From Rhodanobacteraceae bacterium (lineage in GTDB: Bacteria > Pseudomonadota > Gammaproteobacteria > Xanthomonadales > Rhodanobacteraceae): a stretch of DNA of 64,000 bases. Below, piece after piece: positions 9,415-19,132 of this stretch. The position numbers and the translations under genes were made by a program. Position 1 is the first letter of the stretch. The number at the start of each line of letters is the position of its first letter. Location: positions 1 through 64,000 of the forward strand of contig JAACZU010000012.1 in the NCBI GenBank assembly GCA_009996615.1. Reading direction: 5' to 3'. The notes under the pieces are model-generated. The model had not been told where the DNA came from. It was given only the letters and a program-made list of their open reading frames with translations, and did no database searches.

Positions 9415-10437
9415 GTGCTCACCTCGATCAAGACCCGCTTCGTCGCCGTCGGCCTGGCCGGCGTGCTCGGTGCCGCGTCGGCGCAGGCCGCCGACATCAC
9501 TGGTGCCGGTGCCACCTTCATCTACCCGATCCTGTCCAAGTGGTCGGACAGCTACCACAACGCCACCGGCAACAAGGTCAACTACCAGTCGATCGGCTCC
9601 GGCGGCGGCATCGCGCAGATCAAGGCCGGCACGGTCGTGTTCGGCTCGTCGGACAAGCCGCTCGATCCGAAGGAACTGGCCGACGCGGGCCTGGCGCAGT
9701 TCCCGTCGGTGATCGGCGGCGTCGTGCCGGTGGTCAACGTCGAGGGCGTCGACGCCGGCAAGCTCCGCTTCACCGGCCCGCTGCTGGCCGACATCTTCCA
9801 GGGCAAGATCACCAAGTGGAATGATCCGGCGATCGCGCAGGTCAACCCGGACCTGAAGCTCGAGGACAAGGCGATCACGATCGTGCACCGCTCGGACGGT
9901 TCGGGCACCACGTTCAACTTCGTCAACTACCTGTCCAAGGTCTCGCCCGAGTGGAAGGCGAAGGTCGGTGAAGGCACCGCGGTGTCGTGGCCGGTCGGCG
10001 TCGGCGGCAAGGGCAACGAGGGCGTCGCCGCCTACGTCAAGCAGATCAAGGGCTCGATCGGCTACGTCGAACTCGCCTACGCGCTGCAGAACAAGATGAG
10101 CTATGCCGCGATGCAGAACGCGGCCGGCCAGTTCGTGCAGCCGAGCCTGGCCAGCTTCCAGGCCGCCGCCGCCAGCGCGGACTGGAAGAACGCCAAGGAC
10201 TTCCACCTCGTGATCACGAACGCGCCGGGCGAGAACTCCTGGCCGATCACCGCGACGAACTTCATCCTGGTCTACAAGCAGCCGCGCAACAGCGCCGGCA
10301 CCAAGGCCGCGCTGGACTTCTTCAAGTGGGCCTGGGACAACGGTTCGGCGCAGGCCGAGGCGCTCGACTACGTGCCGCTGCCCAAGCCGCTGGTCGAGCA
10401 GATCGAGGCCTACTGGCAGAGCGAAATCCAGCTCTGA
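9415..10437 (+). CDS. pstS: Phosphate ABC transporter substrate-binding protein PstS
   Basis: The 340-residue periplasmic phosphate-binding protein that delivers phosphate to PstCAB. The start is GTG at 9415, with GAGGAG 6 nt upstream; the ATG at 9379 lacks such a site. An N-terminal signal peptide ends at SAQA-AD. Family landmarks are ITGAGATFIYPILSKW, GSGGGIAQIKAGTVVFGSSD (phosphate contacts), GKITKWNDPAI, VHRSDGSGTTFNFVNYLS and APGENSWPITATNFILVYK. It is the first gene of pstSCAB-phoU. A hairpin after its stop codon may make it more abundant than the downstream membrane genes. Induction by phosphate starvation is expected from the family and the candidate Pho box. Confidence 0.96.
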   Translation: MLTSIKTRFVAVGLAGVLGAASAQAADITGAGATFIYPILSKWSDSYHNATGNKVNYQSIGSGGGIAQIKAGTVVFGSSDKPLDPKELADAGLAQFPSVIGGVVPVVNVEGVDAGKLRFTGPLLADIFQGKITKWNDPAIAQVNPDLKLEDKAITIVHRSDGSGTTFNFVNYLSKVSPEWKAKVGEGTAVSWPVGVGGKGNEGVAAYVKQIKGSIGYVELAYALQNKMSYAAMQNAAGQFVQPSLASFQAAAASADWKNAKDFHLVITNAPGENSWPITATNFILVYKQPRNSAGTKAALDFFKWAWDNGSAQAEALDYVPLPKPLVEQIEAYWQSEIQL

Positions 10438-10450
10438 CGATGGTCCAGGG

Positions 10451-10478
10451 GCCTGCCGGCGACAGTCGCCCGGCAGGC
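10451..10478 (+). promoter_or_regulatory. pstS-pstC intercistronic hairpin
   Basis: GCCTGCCGG and CCGGCAGGC form a 9-bp stem whose loop (CGACAGTCGC) can pair further. It lies 14 bases after the pstS stop in a 106-base gap. There is no T-run, so it is more likely a stabiliser of upstream pstS mRNA or an attenuator than a full terminator. This is inference from position. Confidence 0.5.
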
Positions 10479-10543
10479 GTGGAATACCGGGCCGGACGCG
10501 TCCCCGCGCGCCCGGCCTGCTTCGCATCCTCGATTCCGCTTCC

Positions 10544-11530
10544 ATGGCCGCCCAGTCCCCGACACTCATGACCACCACGCTCGCCGCGGACGAACGCAAC
10601 GCGCGTGACGCGCGCGCCGACGGCCTGTTCCGCAAGCTCGTCGCGGCGGCCGCCTTCTTCGTGCTGATCGCGCTGACCGGCGCGGCGCTGTCGATGCTGT
10701 GGGGCGGCCGCGACGCCTTCACCACGTTCGGCTTCAAGTTCCTGTATTCGACCGACTGGGACGCGGTCAACCTGAAATTCGGCGCGCTGGTGCCGATCTA
10801 CGGCACGCTGGTGACCGCGCTGATCGCGATGCTGATCGCGGTGCCGGTCAGCTTCGGCATCGCACTGTTCCTGACCGAGGTCGCGCCAGGTTGGCTGCGC
10901 GGCCCGGTGTCCGCCGCGATCGAACTGCTCGCCGGCATCCCGTCGATCATCTACGGCATGTGGGGCCTGTTCGTGTTCGTGCCGATCATGGGCGAATACG
11001 TCACGCCGTGGCTCAACGACCACCTCGGCCAGTGGCCGCTGCTCGGGCCGCTGTTCCGCGGCCCGCCGCTCGGCATCGGCATGCTGACCGCCGGCATCGT
11101 GCTGGCGATCATGGTCATCCCGTTCATCTCCTCGGTCATGCGCGAGGTGTTCCTGACCGTGCCGACGCGGCTGAAGGAATCGGCCTACGCGCTCGGCTCG
11201 ACCACCTGGGAAGTGGTGTGGGACATCGTGCTGCCGTACACGCGCTCAGCCGTGATCGGCGGCATCTTCCTCGGCCTCGGCCGCGCGCTCGGCGAGACGA
11301 TGGCGGTGACGTTCGTGCTCGGCAACGCGCACCGGCTGTCGGCCTCGCTGCTGGAGCCGGGCAACTCGATCGCCGCGACGATCGCCAACGAATTCACCGA
11401 GGCCGATTCGGACCTCTATCGCTCGTCGCTGATCGCGCTCGGCTTCCTGCTGTTCGTGGTGACGTTCGTCGTGCTGGCGGCGGCCAAGCTGATGCTGCGC
11501 CGGCTGTCCCGCCAGGAGGGCACGAAATGA
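10544..11530 (+). CDS. pstC: Phosphate ABC transporter permease PstC
   Basis: A 328-residue inner-membrane permease, one half of the phosphate channel. A hydrophilic N-terminal segment is followed by about six transmembrane helices. The first helix is LVAAAAFFVLIALTGAALSML, and the segment VAPGWLRGPVSAAIELLAGIPSIIYG and the EAA-loop-like stretch KESAYALGSTTWEVVWDIVLP are typical of PstC. The ATG at 10544 is used; an ATG at 10568 (MTTTLAADE) is equally possible. Its stop overlaps the pstA start as ATGA, implying translational coupling. Confidence 0.95.
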   Translation: MAAQSPTLMTTTLAADERNARDARADGLFRKLVAAAAFFVLIALTGAALSMLWGGRDAFTTFGFKFLYSTDWDAVNLKFGALVPIYGTLVTALIAMLIAVPVSFGIALFLTEVAPGWLRGPVSAAIELLAGIPSIIYGMWGLFVFVPIMGEYVTPWLNDHLGQWPLLGPLFRGPPLGIGMLTAGIVLAIMVIPFISSVMREVFLTVPTRLKESAYALGSTTWEVVWDIVLPYTRSAVIGGIFLGLGRALGETMAVTFVLGNAHRLSASLLEPGNSIAATIANEFTEADSDLYRSSLIALGFLLFVVTFVVLAAAKLMLRRLSRQEGTK

Positions 11531-12384
11531 CCCCGTCCGACCGCCTCTACCTCAAGCGCCGCCTCGTCAACGGCTTCAACCTGGTCGTCTCCGGCCTGTG
11601 CGCCGCGTTCGGCCTGTTCTGGCTGATCTGGATCCTGTGGACCACGTTCAAGACCGGCCTCGCCGCGATGAAGCCGGGCCTGTTCACGCAGATGACGCCG
11701 CCGCCCGGCTCGGACGGCGGTCTCGCCAACGCGCTGTTCGGCAGCCTCGTCATGAGCCTGGCCGCGATCGCGATCGGCACGCCGATCGGCATCGCCGCCG
11801 GCACCTTCCTGGCCGAGTACGCGCGCAAGAGCGCGCTCGGCGAGGCGATCCGCTTCGTCAACGACATCCTGCTGTCGGCGCCGTCGATCGTGCTCGGCCT
11901 GTTCGTCTACACGCTGGTCGTGGCGCAGGTCGGCCACTTCTCCGGCTGGGCCGGCGCGCTCGCGCTGGCGCTGATCGTACTGCCGGTGGTCGTGCGCACG
12001 ACCGACGAGATGCTGCAGCTGGTGCCGAGCCAGATGCGCGAGGCCGCGCTGTCGCTCGGCGTGCCGCAGTGGAAGGTCACCGTGCAGGTGCTCTACCGCT
12101 CGGCCCTGCCCGGCATCACGACCGGCGTGCTGCTCGCGCTGGCGCGCATCAGCGGCGAGACCGCGCCGCTCCTGTTCACCGCGCTCAACAACCAGTACTG
12201 GTCGGCCGACCTGTCGCAGCCGATGGCGAGCGTACCGGTGGTGATCTTCCAGTACGCGATGAGTCCGTACGACTCGTGGCATGCGCTGGCCTGGGCCGGC
12301 GCGTTCGTGGTCACGCTGTTCGTGCTGTTGCTGAGCATCCTTTCCCGCGCGATCCTGCTGCGCAACAAGGCCCACCATGATTGA
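11527..12384 (+). CDS. pstA: Phosphate ABC transporter permease PstA
   Basis: A 285-residue inner-membrane permease that pairs with PstC. It starts at the ATG that overlaps the pstC stop (ATGA). Landmarks are [18 protein letters not shown] (first helix), [29 protein letters not shown], the cytoplasmic EAA-type loop [19 protein letters not shown] and [24 protein letters not shown]. It overlaps pstB by 8 bases. Together these overlaps make pstC-pstA-pstB one tightly coupled transcript. Confidence 0.95.
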   Translation: MTPSDRLYLKRRLVNGFNLVVSGLCAAFGLFWLIWILWTTFKTGLAAMKPGLFTQMTPPPGSDGGLANALFGSLVMSLAAIAIGTPIGIAAGTFLAEYARKSALGEAIRFVNDILLSAPSIVLGLFVYTLVVAQVGHFSGWAGALALALIVLPVVVRTTDEMLQLVPSQMREAALSLGVPQWKVTVQVLYRSALPGITTGVLLALARISGETAPLLFTALNNQYWSADLSQPMASVPVVIFQYAMSPYDSWHALAWAGAFVVTLFVLLLSILSRAILLRNKAHHD

Positions 12385-13207
12385 CGTCCCCTCTCCCGTC
12401 GCCGTCGCCCCGCTGCCGCCCGCCACGGCGGCCGCCAAGCCCGTCGCCACCGGTCGCCCGAAGATGGCCGCGCGCGGCCTCGACTTCTACTACGACGGCT
12501 TCCACGCGCTGAAGAACGTGAGCCTGGACATCGCCGAGAAGCGCGTCACCGCGCTGATCGGGCCATCCGGCTGCGGCAAGTCGACCCTGCTGCGCGTGTT
12601 CAACCGCATCTACTCGATCTACCCGAAGCTGCGCGCGACCGGCGAGGTGCTGCTCGACGGCGAGAACATCCTCGACCCGAAGTTCCCGCTGAACCGCCTG
12701 CGCTCGAAGGTCGGCATGGTGTTCCAGAAGCCGGTGCCGTTCCCGATGTCGATCTACGACAACATCGCCTACGGCATCCGCCACTACGAAAAGCTGTCCA
12801 AGGCCGAGATGGACGCGCGCGTCGAACAGGCGCTGGTGCAGGGCGCGCTGTGGGGCGAGGTCAAGGATAAGCTCAAGCAGAGCGCGCTCGGCCTGTCCGG
12901 TGGCCAGCAGCAGCGCCTGTGCATCGCGCGCGCGATCGCGCTGAGGCCCGAGGTGATCCTGCTCGACGAGCCGACCTCGGCGCTCGACCCGATCGCCACC
13001 GGCAAGATCGAGCAGCTGATCTCCGAGCTGAAGGAACACTTCACGATCGCGATCGTGACGCACAACATGCAGCAGGCTGCGCGCTGCTCGGACTACACCG
13101 CCTTCATGTACCTCGGCGAGCTGGTCGAGTACGGCAACACCGAGATGCTGTTCACCAAGCCGGCGAAGAAGCAGACCGAGGACTACATCACCGGGCGCTT
13201 CGGCTGA
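12377..13207 (+). CDS. pstB: Phosphate ABC transporter ATPase PstB
   Basis: The 276-residue cytoplasmic ATPase that powers phosphate import. The Walker A motif is GPSGCGKST at residues 62-70, the Q-loop [12 protein letters not shown] follows, the signature is LSGGQQQR, Walker B is [13 protein letters not shown], and the switch histidine is in VTHNM. The first 30 residues are a Pro/Ala-rich extension not needed for the fold, so a downstream start cannot be excluded, although the overlap with pstA favours the ATG at 12377. phoU follows after 61 bases. Confidence 0.97.
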   Translation: MIDVPSPVAVAPLPPATAAAKPVATGRPKMAARGLDFYYDGFHALKNVSLDIAEKRVTALIGPSGCGKSTLLRVFNRIYSIYPKLRATGEVLLDGENILDPKFPLNRLRSKVGMVFQKPVPFPMSIYDNIAYGIRHYEKLSKAEMDARVEQALVQGALWGEVKDKLKQSALGLSGGQQQRLCIARAIALRPEVILLDEPTSALDPIATGKIEQLISELKEHFTIAIVTHNMQQAARCSDYTAFMYLGELVEYGNTEMLFTKPAKKQTEDYITGRFG

Positions 13208-13268
13208 CCCCCACGCACGCTTCCGGGCACCGCCCCCGGCAGGGGCGGGCCACGCACGAGACCAGTAC

Positions 13269-13997
13269 ATGAACGCACCCCAGCAATCCGGCGAACACAC
13301 CGTCAAGGGCTACGATGCGGAACTGCAGCGCCTGACCGGCGAGATCCAGCGCATGGGCGAGGCCGCGCTCGCGCAGCTCGAGGCCGCGATCGACGCGGTG
13401 ATCGAACGCGACAGCGACGCCGCGATGCGCGTGGTCAACGCCGACGACGCGATCGACACGCTCGAGCAGGATGTCAGCCACGACGTCGTGCGCCTGCTCG
13501 CGCTGCGCCAGCCGCTCGCGCGCGACCTGCGCGAAGTGCTCGCCGCGCTGCGCATCGCCTCCGACATCGAGCGCATCGGCGACTATGCCGCGAACGTCGC
13601 CAAGCGCTCGCTGGTGCTGAACCAGCTGGCGCCGGTCGGCCTGACTTCGGCGCTGCCGCGCCTGGCCGCGCTGGCCGCCAGCCTCGTGCGCGACGTGCTG
13701 GCCGCCTACCGCGACAACGACGCCGAGCGCGCGCTCGACGCCTGGGCGCGCGACGAGGAACTGGACGAGCAGTACACCGGCCTGTTCCGCGAGCTGCTGA
13801 CCTACATGATGGAAGACCCGCGCAACATCACGCCGTGCACGCACCTGCTGTTCATGGCCAAGAACATCGAGCGCATCGGCGACCACGCGACGAACATCGC
13901 CGAGAACGTCTACTTCCTCGTGCACGGCGTGCACATCGGCCAGACCCGCCGCAAGGGCGACACCACCGCCTCGCTCGCGATCGACGATTCGCACTGA
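13269..13997 (+). CDS. phoU: Phosphate signalling protein PhoU
   Basis: A 242-residue all-helical protein with two PhoU repeats. Typical motifs are ALAQLEAAIDAVIERD, DDAIDTLEQDVSHDVVRLLALRQPLARDLREVLAALRIASDIERIGDYA and, in the second half, the matching FMAKNIERIGDHATNIAENVYFLVHG. PhoU links the Pst transporter to the PhoR/PhoB system and restrains phosphate uptake. It is the last gene of the operon; phoB and phoR are not in this window. The downstream gap (13998-14230) is filled by repeats and faces the convergent selD. Confidence 0.96.
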   Translation: MNAPQQSGEHTVKGYDAELQRLTGEIQRMGEAALAQLEAAIDAVIERDSDAAMRVVNADDAIDTLEQDVSHDVVRLLALRQPLARDLREVLAALRIASDIERIGDYAANVAKRSLVLNQLAPVGLTSALPRLAALAASLVRDVLAAYRDNDAERALDAWARDEELDEQYTGLFRELLTYMMEDPRNITPCTHLLFMAKNIERIGDHATNIAENVYFLVHGVHIGQTRRKGDTTASLAIDDSH

Positions 13998-14009
13998 GCT
14001 TGGCGCACT

Positions 14010-14220
14010 TGGCGCGGGGGGAGCGGCGGAAGCCGCGATGCTTGCAGCCCTCCCCTTCAAGGGGAGGGTTGGGTGGGGATGGTGCTCCCACCGAATAGCA
14101 GCGTGGCAGCCCGGGCAAGGCTGCAGAGCCTGCCCCGGACTCGACCCGGGGCCGCCCCCGGGGTTCATCACGACCTCGGCAAAGGCCCCGGGGGCGCTGC
14201 GCTTGCCCGCGCTACCTGCA
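14010..14220. repeat. Cluster of three dispersed repeats between phoU and selD
   Basis: Three families lie head to tail in the convergent gap. About 14018-14038 holds GAGCGGCGGAAGCCGCGATG. About 14047-14083 holds CCCTCCCCTTCAAGGGGAGG followed by GTTGGGTGGGGATGGTG. About 14107-14215 holds the large hairpin that opens CAGCCCGGGCAAGG and closes with GCTGCGCTTGCCCGCGCTAC. No gene is seen. Confidence 0.65.
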
Positions 14221-14230
14221 GCACCGTCGC

Positions 14231-15286
14231 TCAGGCGACCGCGACGCGCGGCGCACCGGCGACGCATTCGCCGATCACCGCCGCGCCGGCGAAGCCGGCC
14301 TGCGCAAAGCAGTCCAGCACCACGCCGACCGTCTCCGCGGCGCAGGCGACCAGCAGGCCGCCGGAGGTCTGCGGGTCGCACAGCAGCGCCTGCGTGACCG
14401 CGTCGACGCCGCTTCCCAACGCGACCTCCGTGCCGTACGAGGCCCAGTTGCGCGCCGAGGCGCCGGTCACGCAGCCGGCCGCCGCCAGCGCGCGCGCCTG
14501 CGCCAGCCACGGCAGCGCGTGCGCGTCGACGTGCGCGCCGACGCCGGAGGCGCGGCAGACCTCGAGCAGGTGGCCGAGCAGGCCGAAGCCGGTCACGTCG
14601 GTCAGCGCGTGCACGCCGTCGAGCGCGGCCAGCGCCGGCCCGGCCGTGTTGAGCCGCGTCGTCGTCGCGATCAGCTCGGCGTAGCCGGCCGCGTCGAGCG
14701 CGTCCTTCTTCAGCGCGGCCGAGTAGACGCCGACGCCGAGCGGCTTCCCGAGCACCAGCACGTCGCCCGGGCGCGCGCCGGCATTGCGCCTGATCCGCTG
14801 CGGATGCACCAGACCGAGCGCGGCCAGGCCGTAGATCGGCTCGACCGAGTCGATGCTGTGGCCGCCGGCGATCGGGATGCCGGCTGCCGCGCAGACCGCC
14901 TCGCCGCCCTGCAGGATCGCGCGGATCGTGTCCGGCGCGAGTTGCTTCAGCGGCATCGCGACGAGCGCCAGCGCGAGGATCGGCGTGCCGCCCATCGCAT
15001 AGACGTCCGACAGCGCATTGGTCGCGGCGATGCGGCCGAAGTCGAACGGATCGTCGACGATCGGCATGAAGAAATCGGTCGTCGCGACCAGCGCCTGGCT
15101 GTCGTTGAGCCGGTACACCGCCGCATCGTCGGCGCCCTCGCGGCCGACCAGCAGCGCCGCGCACGGCTGCGCCGAAAGCGAATCGCGCAGCAGCTCGGCG
15201 AGCACGCCCGGCGCGATCTTGCAGCCGCAGCCGCCGCCGTGCGACAGCGAGGTCAGGCGCGGACCGGCAGCATCGGCAACGGGCAT
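14231..15286 (-). CDS. selD: Selenide, water dikinase SelD
   Basis: A 351-residue enzyme that makes selenophosphate from selenide and ATP, the selenium donor for Sec-tRNA synthesis. The N-terminal glycine-rich loop HGGGCGCKIAP gives Cys20 and Lys23, the counterparts of catalytic Cys17 and Lys20 of the E. coli enzyme, so this SelD itself uses Cys, not Sec. Other landmarks are DDAAVYRLND, DFFMPIVDDPFDFGRIAATNALSDVYAMGGTPI and GGHSID. It lies downstream of selC on the same strand, separated by about 400 bases rich in repeats, so it may have its own promoter. It completes the selenocysteine gene set of this region. Confidence 0.96.
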   Translation of the reverse strand: MPVADAAGPRLTSLSHGGGCGCKIAPGVLAELLRDSLSAQPCAALLVGREGADDAAVYRLNDSQALVATTDFFMPIVDDPFDFGRIAATNALSDVYAMGGTPILALALVAMPLKQLAPDTIRAILQGGEAVCAAAGIPIAGGHSIDSVEPIYGLAALGLVHPQRIRRNAGARPGDVLVLGKPLGVGVYSAALKKDALDAAGYAELIATTTRLNTAGPALAALDGVHALTDVTGFGLLGHLLEVCRASGVGAHVDAHALPWLAQARALAAAGCVTGASARNWASYGTEVALGSGVDAVTQALLCDPQTSGGLLVACAAETVGVVLDCFAQAGFAGAAVIGECVAGAPRVAVA

Positions 15287-15404
15287 GGCACGTCCTTCCG
15301 CAGGGGCGAGGCTTGCGCGAGCATGATCCTACTGCGCCGCCGCTGCGGGCGATACGGCGCCGGCCATCACCTTCGGGAGAGGTCTCCGGGCGGGCAAAGG
15401 CCTG

Positions 15405-15680
15405 CCTGCAGTCGTAGCCCGGGTAAGGCCGCGGGCCGCACCCGGGGACTGCGTGGCACATCCGAACGACCCCGGGTGCGCTTCGCTTACCCGGGCTACC
15501 CTGCTGCGGGAGAGGTCGGGAGGCTGGCCGCGCGCCGGCGCCGCACGGCCGAGGCGCTGTGCCGGCCGGCCTGCGGCCGTCCAGCCTACGCCCATGTTGC
15601 GCGGGGCCGTTCGTAGGCTGGACGCGCGCAGCGCGGCCGGCGCGCTGGTGCGGGCCGCCTGCGGCCGGCCAGCCTGCGCC
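15405..15680. repeat. Two large inverted-repeat elements between selC and selD
   Basis: The first element (about 15414-15503) starts GTAGCCCGGGTAAGGCCG and ends CTTCGCTTACCCGGGCTAC, a long hairpin of the CCCGGGTAAG family. Other copies are at about 14107, 32155 and 39256. The second (about 15560-15675) is built from GGCCGTCCAGCCTACGCC and the opposing CGTAGGCTGGACGCGCGC and GGCCGGCCAGCCTGCGCCCC. No gene is seen in 15287-15686 apart from these. Confidence 0.65.
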
Positions 15681-15686
15681 CCTGTT

Positions 15687-15783
15687 TGGCGGAAGGCAGC
15701 AGGAGTCGAACCTGCCGGGGAACGGCTGACGCCCCCCGTCCGGGTTTGAGGCCCGGCCGCACCACCGGGTACGTGTGCCTTCC
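15687..15783 (-). tRNA. selC: tRNA-Sec (anticodon TCA)
   Basis: The minus strand folds as a selenocysteine tRNA. An 8-bp acceptor stem (GGAAGGCA with TGCCTTCC) is followed by G73 and an encoded CCA. The anticodon arm is CCGGG-CCTCAAA-CCCGG with anticodon TCA at 15747-15749. The T arm is GCAGG-TTCGACT-CCTGC, and a long variable arm (GGGGGGCG...CGTTCCCC region) lies between. The length of 97 including CCA and the extended acceptor arm match bacterial tRNA-Sec. It begins 7 bases after the selB stop codon, so it is probably processed from the selAB transcript or very closely linked to it. Confidence 0.97.
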
Positions 15784-15790
15784 AGAAGAC

Positions 15791-17710
15791 TCAAGCCGAG
15801 TGCCAGCCGCTGTCCGCGCGCAGCACATGGGCCATGCCGACGCGCCGAGTGTAGCCAGCGCGGTCGAAGTATTCGAGGATCTGGATCGTGCGCTTGCGGC
15901 CGAGGCCGAGCGCGTCGCGATAGCGCGCCGCCTCGATCGCGCCGCGCGCATCGGCGACCGTGCGCAAACGCGCGGCGAGCTCGCGCACCGTCGCATGCGG
16001 GTAGTACAGATCGCGCACGACCGCATGCACGGCGCCTTGCAGCGCGCGCTTGCGCAGGACCTGGCGCACGCTGTCCTCGGCCACCTGCAGCGCGGCGGCG
16101 AGGTCGCGCACCCACGGCGGATCGAAACCGCCGGCCACCAGGCGCTCCTCGATCCGCTGTGCCAGCGCCTGCTCCGCCGCGGACAGACCGACCCGATGCT
16201 CCGGCAGATGCAGCCACGGGCCGCTGCGCGCGAGCGCGCCGGTCGCGGCGAGGTCCTCGACCAATGCGCGCCACGTCGCGACCGGCAGCGTCGGCAGCGC
16301 GATCCGGCGCAGGCGGCCGGCATCGACGCCGGGCTCGTCCGGCTGCTCGACGTGCCAGCGCGCCAGCGCCGCCAGCACCTGCGCCTGCAGCGCCCGCCAG
16401 TGCGCGTCGAGGCAGACCTGCGCGCCGTCCGCCGTCGCGACGACACGCGCGCCGTCCGGCAGCGCGACACGTTCCTCGGCGCAGCCGCACAGGCGCGCGA
16501 GTTCGGCCAACGGAATGCCGTGCGGCGCGCACTGCAGCAGCGCCGTCACGCCCTGCCCTGCCAGCACGCGTTCGCGCGCATCGAGCACGGCGCGGCGCGC
16601 GGCGCTGCGGCGGTGCCGCGCCGGCGCGCACGGATCGAGCACGATGCCGCCGCCGAGCGTGCGCACGGCCTGCGCATCGCGCACGACGAAGCGGTCGCCG
16701 GCCGCCGCGCACAGTGGCGCGTCGAACACCAGTTGCGCAGGCCGCGTGTCGCCCGCGCCGATCGCCTCGCCGTCGAGCGGGACCAGGTGTGCGAGCCGGT
16801 GCGCGGTGCCGAGGTGCACGTGCAGCGGCGCCCACGTCGACAGCGCGCCGCCGCCGTCGGCGAGCCGGTGCAGGCGCACGTCCAGGCGCGTGCTCGGCAC
16901 CAGCGCGCGCGGATCGGCCAGCCAGTCGCCGCGCGCGAGCGCGCTGCGCTCGATGCCGGCGAGGTTCAGCGCGCAGCGCTGGCCGGCGTGGCCGCTCGCC
17001 GCGGCGCGATCCTGCGCATGCAGCGCGCGCACGCGTACCGGCAGGCCGGCCGGCATCACGACGAGGCGGTCGCCGACCTGCACGCGTCCCGCATGCACGG
17101 TGCCGGTTGCGATCGTGCCGTGGCCGGGCAGCGTGAACACGCGGTCGACCGCGAGCCGGAACAGGCCATCGTCGCGGCGCGGCGGCTGGCTCGCCGCGGC
17201 CGCGTGCAGGTGCGCGCTCAGCGCGGCGACGCCGGCATCGTCGGGCGCGGTCGCATCGAGCGCGAACACCGGCGCATCGCGCAGCGGCGTCGGCGCCAGC
17301 AACGAGGCGACTTCGGCGCGCACCGCGGCCACGCGCTCCGCGTCGACGCGGTCGGCCTTGGTCAGCGCGACCGCGCCTTGCGCAACGCCGAGCAGGTCGA
17401 GGATCGCCAGGTGCTCGCGCGTCTGCGGCATCACGCCGTCGTCGGCGGCGACCACCAGCAGCGCGAAGTCGATGCCGCCGGCGCCGGCGACCATCGTGTG
17501 CACAAGGCGCTCGTGGCCGGGCACGTCGACGAAGCCGAGCACGTCGTCGGCCGCTGCCGGCCCGCTCTCGACTGGCACATAGGCGTAACCGAGTTCGATC
17601 GAGATGCCGCGCGCCTTTTCCTCCTTCAGGCGGTCGGTGTCGACGCCGGTCAGCGCGCACACCAGCGTGGTCTTGCCGTGATCGATGTGGCCGGCGGTGC
17701 CGACGATCAT
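15791..17710 (-). CDS. selB: Selenocysteine-specific elongation factor SelB
   Basis: A 639-residue GTPase that carries Sec-tRNA to UGA codons flagged by a SECIS hairpin. The G domain opens at once: [16 protein letters not shown] (G1), [11 protein letters not shown] (G2), [15 protein letters not shown] (G3) and ALTKADRVD (G4). EF-Tu-like domains 2 and 3 follow to about residue 370. The C-terminal third consists of winged-helix domains that bind the SECIS RNA, including [22 protein letters not shown] and [22 protein letters not shown]. The start ATG overlaps the selA stop (ATGA). tRNA-Sec follows directly. Confidence 0.97.
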   Translation of the reverse strand: MIVGTAGHIDHGKTTLVCALTGVDTDRLKEEKARGISIELGYAYVPVESGPAAADDVLGFVDVPGHERLVHTMVAGAGGIDFALLVVAADDGVMPQTREHLAILDLLGVAQGAVALTKADRVDAERVAAVRAEVASLLAPTPLRDAPVFALDATAPDDAGVAALSAHLHAAAASQPPRRDDGLFRLAVDRVFTLPGHGTIATGTVHAGRVQVGDRLVVMPAGLPVRVRALHAQDRAAASGHAGQRCALNLAGIERSALARGDWLADPRALVPSTRLDVRLHRLADGGGALSTWAPLHVHLGTAHRLAHLVPLDGEAIGAGDTRPAQLVFDAPLCAAAGDRFVVRDAQAVRTLGGGIVLDPCAPARHRRSAARRAVLDARERVLAGQGVTALLQCAPHGIPLAELARLCGCAEERVALPDGARVVATADGAQVCLDAHWRALQAQVLAALARWHVEQPDEPGVDAGRLRRIALPTLPVATWRALVEDLAATGALARSGPWLHLPEHRVGLSAAEQALAQRIEERLVAGGFDPPWVRDLAAALQVAEDSVRQVLRKRALQGAVHAVVRDLYYPHATVRELAARLRTVADARGAIEAARYRDALGLGRKRTIQILEYFDRAGYTRRVGMAHVLRADSGWHSA

Positions 17711-19128
17711 GGCTGCAGCGCGGCGAGCTGGGCGAGGAACGCGGCCTCGTCGACCTCTTCCAGGCAGCGCAGGTCGAGCCACAGCGCCTTGTCGGCGAGG
17801 CGGCCGAGCACTGGCCGCGGCAGCGCGCGCAGCGCGCCTTCGAGCCGGTCGAGGCCGCCGCGGCCGCGCGCACGCCGGATCGCGAAGCCGTGACTCGGCA
17901 GGCGCTCGACCGGCAGCGCACCGCTGCCGATCTGGCTGGCCATCGGCGCGACCTCGACCATCCAGGCATCGCCGAGCGCGCCCTGCAGCGCCGGCAGCAG
18001 GCGCCGCGCCTGCGCCGCGATCGCGCCGGCGTCGCGCGTCAGCAGGCGCAGGCTGGCCAGGCGTTCGGCGAGGAACTCCGGCGCGCGGTACAACGCGAGC
18101 ACCGGCTCCAGCGCCGCCAGCGTCAGCTTGCCGACGCGCAGCGCGCGCTTGAGCGGATTCTTCTTCAGGCGCGCGATCAGCTCGGCGCGACCGGCGAGGA
18201 TGCCGGCCTGCGGCCCACCGAGCAGTTTGTCGGCGCTGAACGCGACGAGGTCGGCGCCGGCCGCGAGCGTGGCGCACACGGTCGGCTCGGCCGGCAGGCC
18301 CCACGGCGACAGGGCGAGCAGGCTACCGCTGCCGAGGTCGACCGCGAGCGGCAGCCCGCGCACGTGCGCGATCGCCGCGAGGTCGGCCACGTCGACGCTG
18401 GCGGTGAAGCCGCTGATCGCGTAGTTGCTGGTGTGCACCTTCATCAGCAGCGCGGTGCGTGGACCGACCGCTTCGATGTAGTCGTGCGCGTGCGTGCGGT
18501 TGGTCGTGCCGACCTCGACCAGCTTCGCGCCGGCGCTGCGCATCACGTCGGGAATGCGGAACGCACCGCCGATCTCGACCAGCTCGCCGCGCGAGACGAT
18601 GACCTCGCGCCGGTTCGCCAGCGTGTTCAACAGCAGCAGCACCGCGGCCGCGTTGTTGTTGACGACGGTCGCGGCCTCGGCGCCGGTCAGCTCGCGGACC
18701 AGATTCTCGACGAGGTCGTCGCGATCGCCGCGCCGGCCGGTGTCGAGATCGAACTCGAGGTTGACCGGCACGCTCATCGCACGCACGACCGACTCGACCG
18801 CCACCTCCGGCAATACCGCACGACCGAGGTTCGTGTGCAGCACCGTGCCGGTCAGGTTGAACACCGCGCGCAGCGCCGGACGGTTGCGCGCCTGCAGGAC
18901 GCCCGTGACTGTTGTGGCGATCGCCGCGGGCGCCAGCGCGGCGTCGGCGAGCGTGCCGGCCAGCGCCTGCGCGCGCAGGCGCTCGAGCTCGCCGCGCAGC
19001 GCCGCTACCAGTTGGCCGTGCCCGTACTGTGCAAGCGGTGCGGCGAATTCGGGCTCGCGCAGCAAGCGGTCCAGCGCCGGGAGTCGCGCCGCGGCCTCAC
19101 GCTGCTCGTCCATGCGCGTCGCGGCCAT
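17707..19128 (-). CDS. selA: L-seryl-tRNA(Sec) selenium transferase SelA
   Basis: A 473-residue PLP enzyme that converts seryl-tRNA(Sec) to selenocysteinyl-tRNA(Sec) using selenophosphate. The PLP lysine is in [13 protein letters not shown] (about Lys301). Other landmarks are [68 protein letters not shown] and [13 protein letters not shown], all typical of bacterial SelA. The ATG at 19128 lies 4 bases after the fdhE stop; an ATG at 19113 (MDEQREAAA) is an alternative. It overlaps selB by 4 bases. Confidence 0.97.
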   Translation of the reverse strand: MAATRMDEQREAAARLPALDRLLREPEFAAPLAQYGHGQLVAALRGELERLRAQALAGTLADAALAPAAIATTVTGVLQARNRPALRAVFNLTGTVLHTNLGRAVLPEVAVESVVRAMSVPVNLEFDLDTGRRGDRDDLVENLVRELTGAEAATVVNNNAAAVLLLLNTLANRREVIVSRGELVEIGGAFRIPDVMRSAGAKLVEVGTTNRTHAHDYIEAVGPRTALLMKVHTSNYAISGFTASVDVADLAAIAHVRGLPLAVDLGSGSLLALSPWGLPAEPTVCATLAAGADLVAFSADKLLGGPQAGILAGRAELIARLKKNPLKRALRVGKLTLAALEPVLALYRAPEFLAERLASLRLLTRDAGAIAAQARRLLPALQGALGDAWMVEVAPMASQIGSGALPVERLPSHGFAIRRARGRGGLDRLEGALRALPRPVLGRLADKALWLDLRCLEEVDEAAFLAQLAALQP

Positions 19129-19132
19129 CCGC

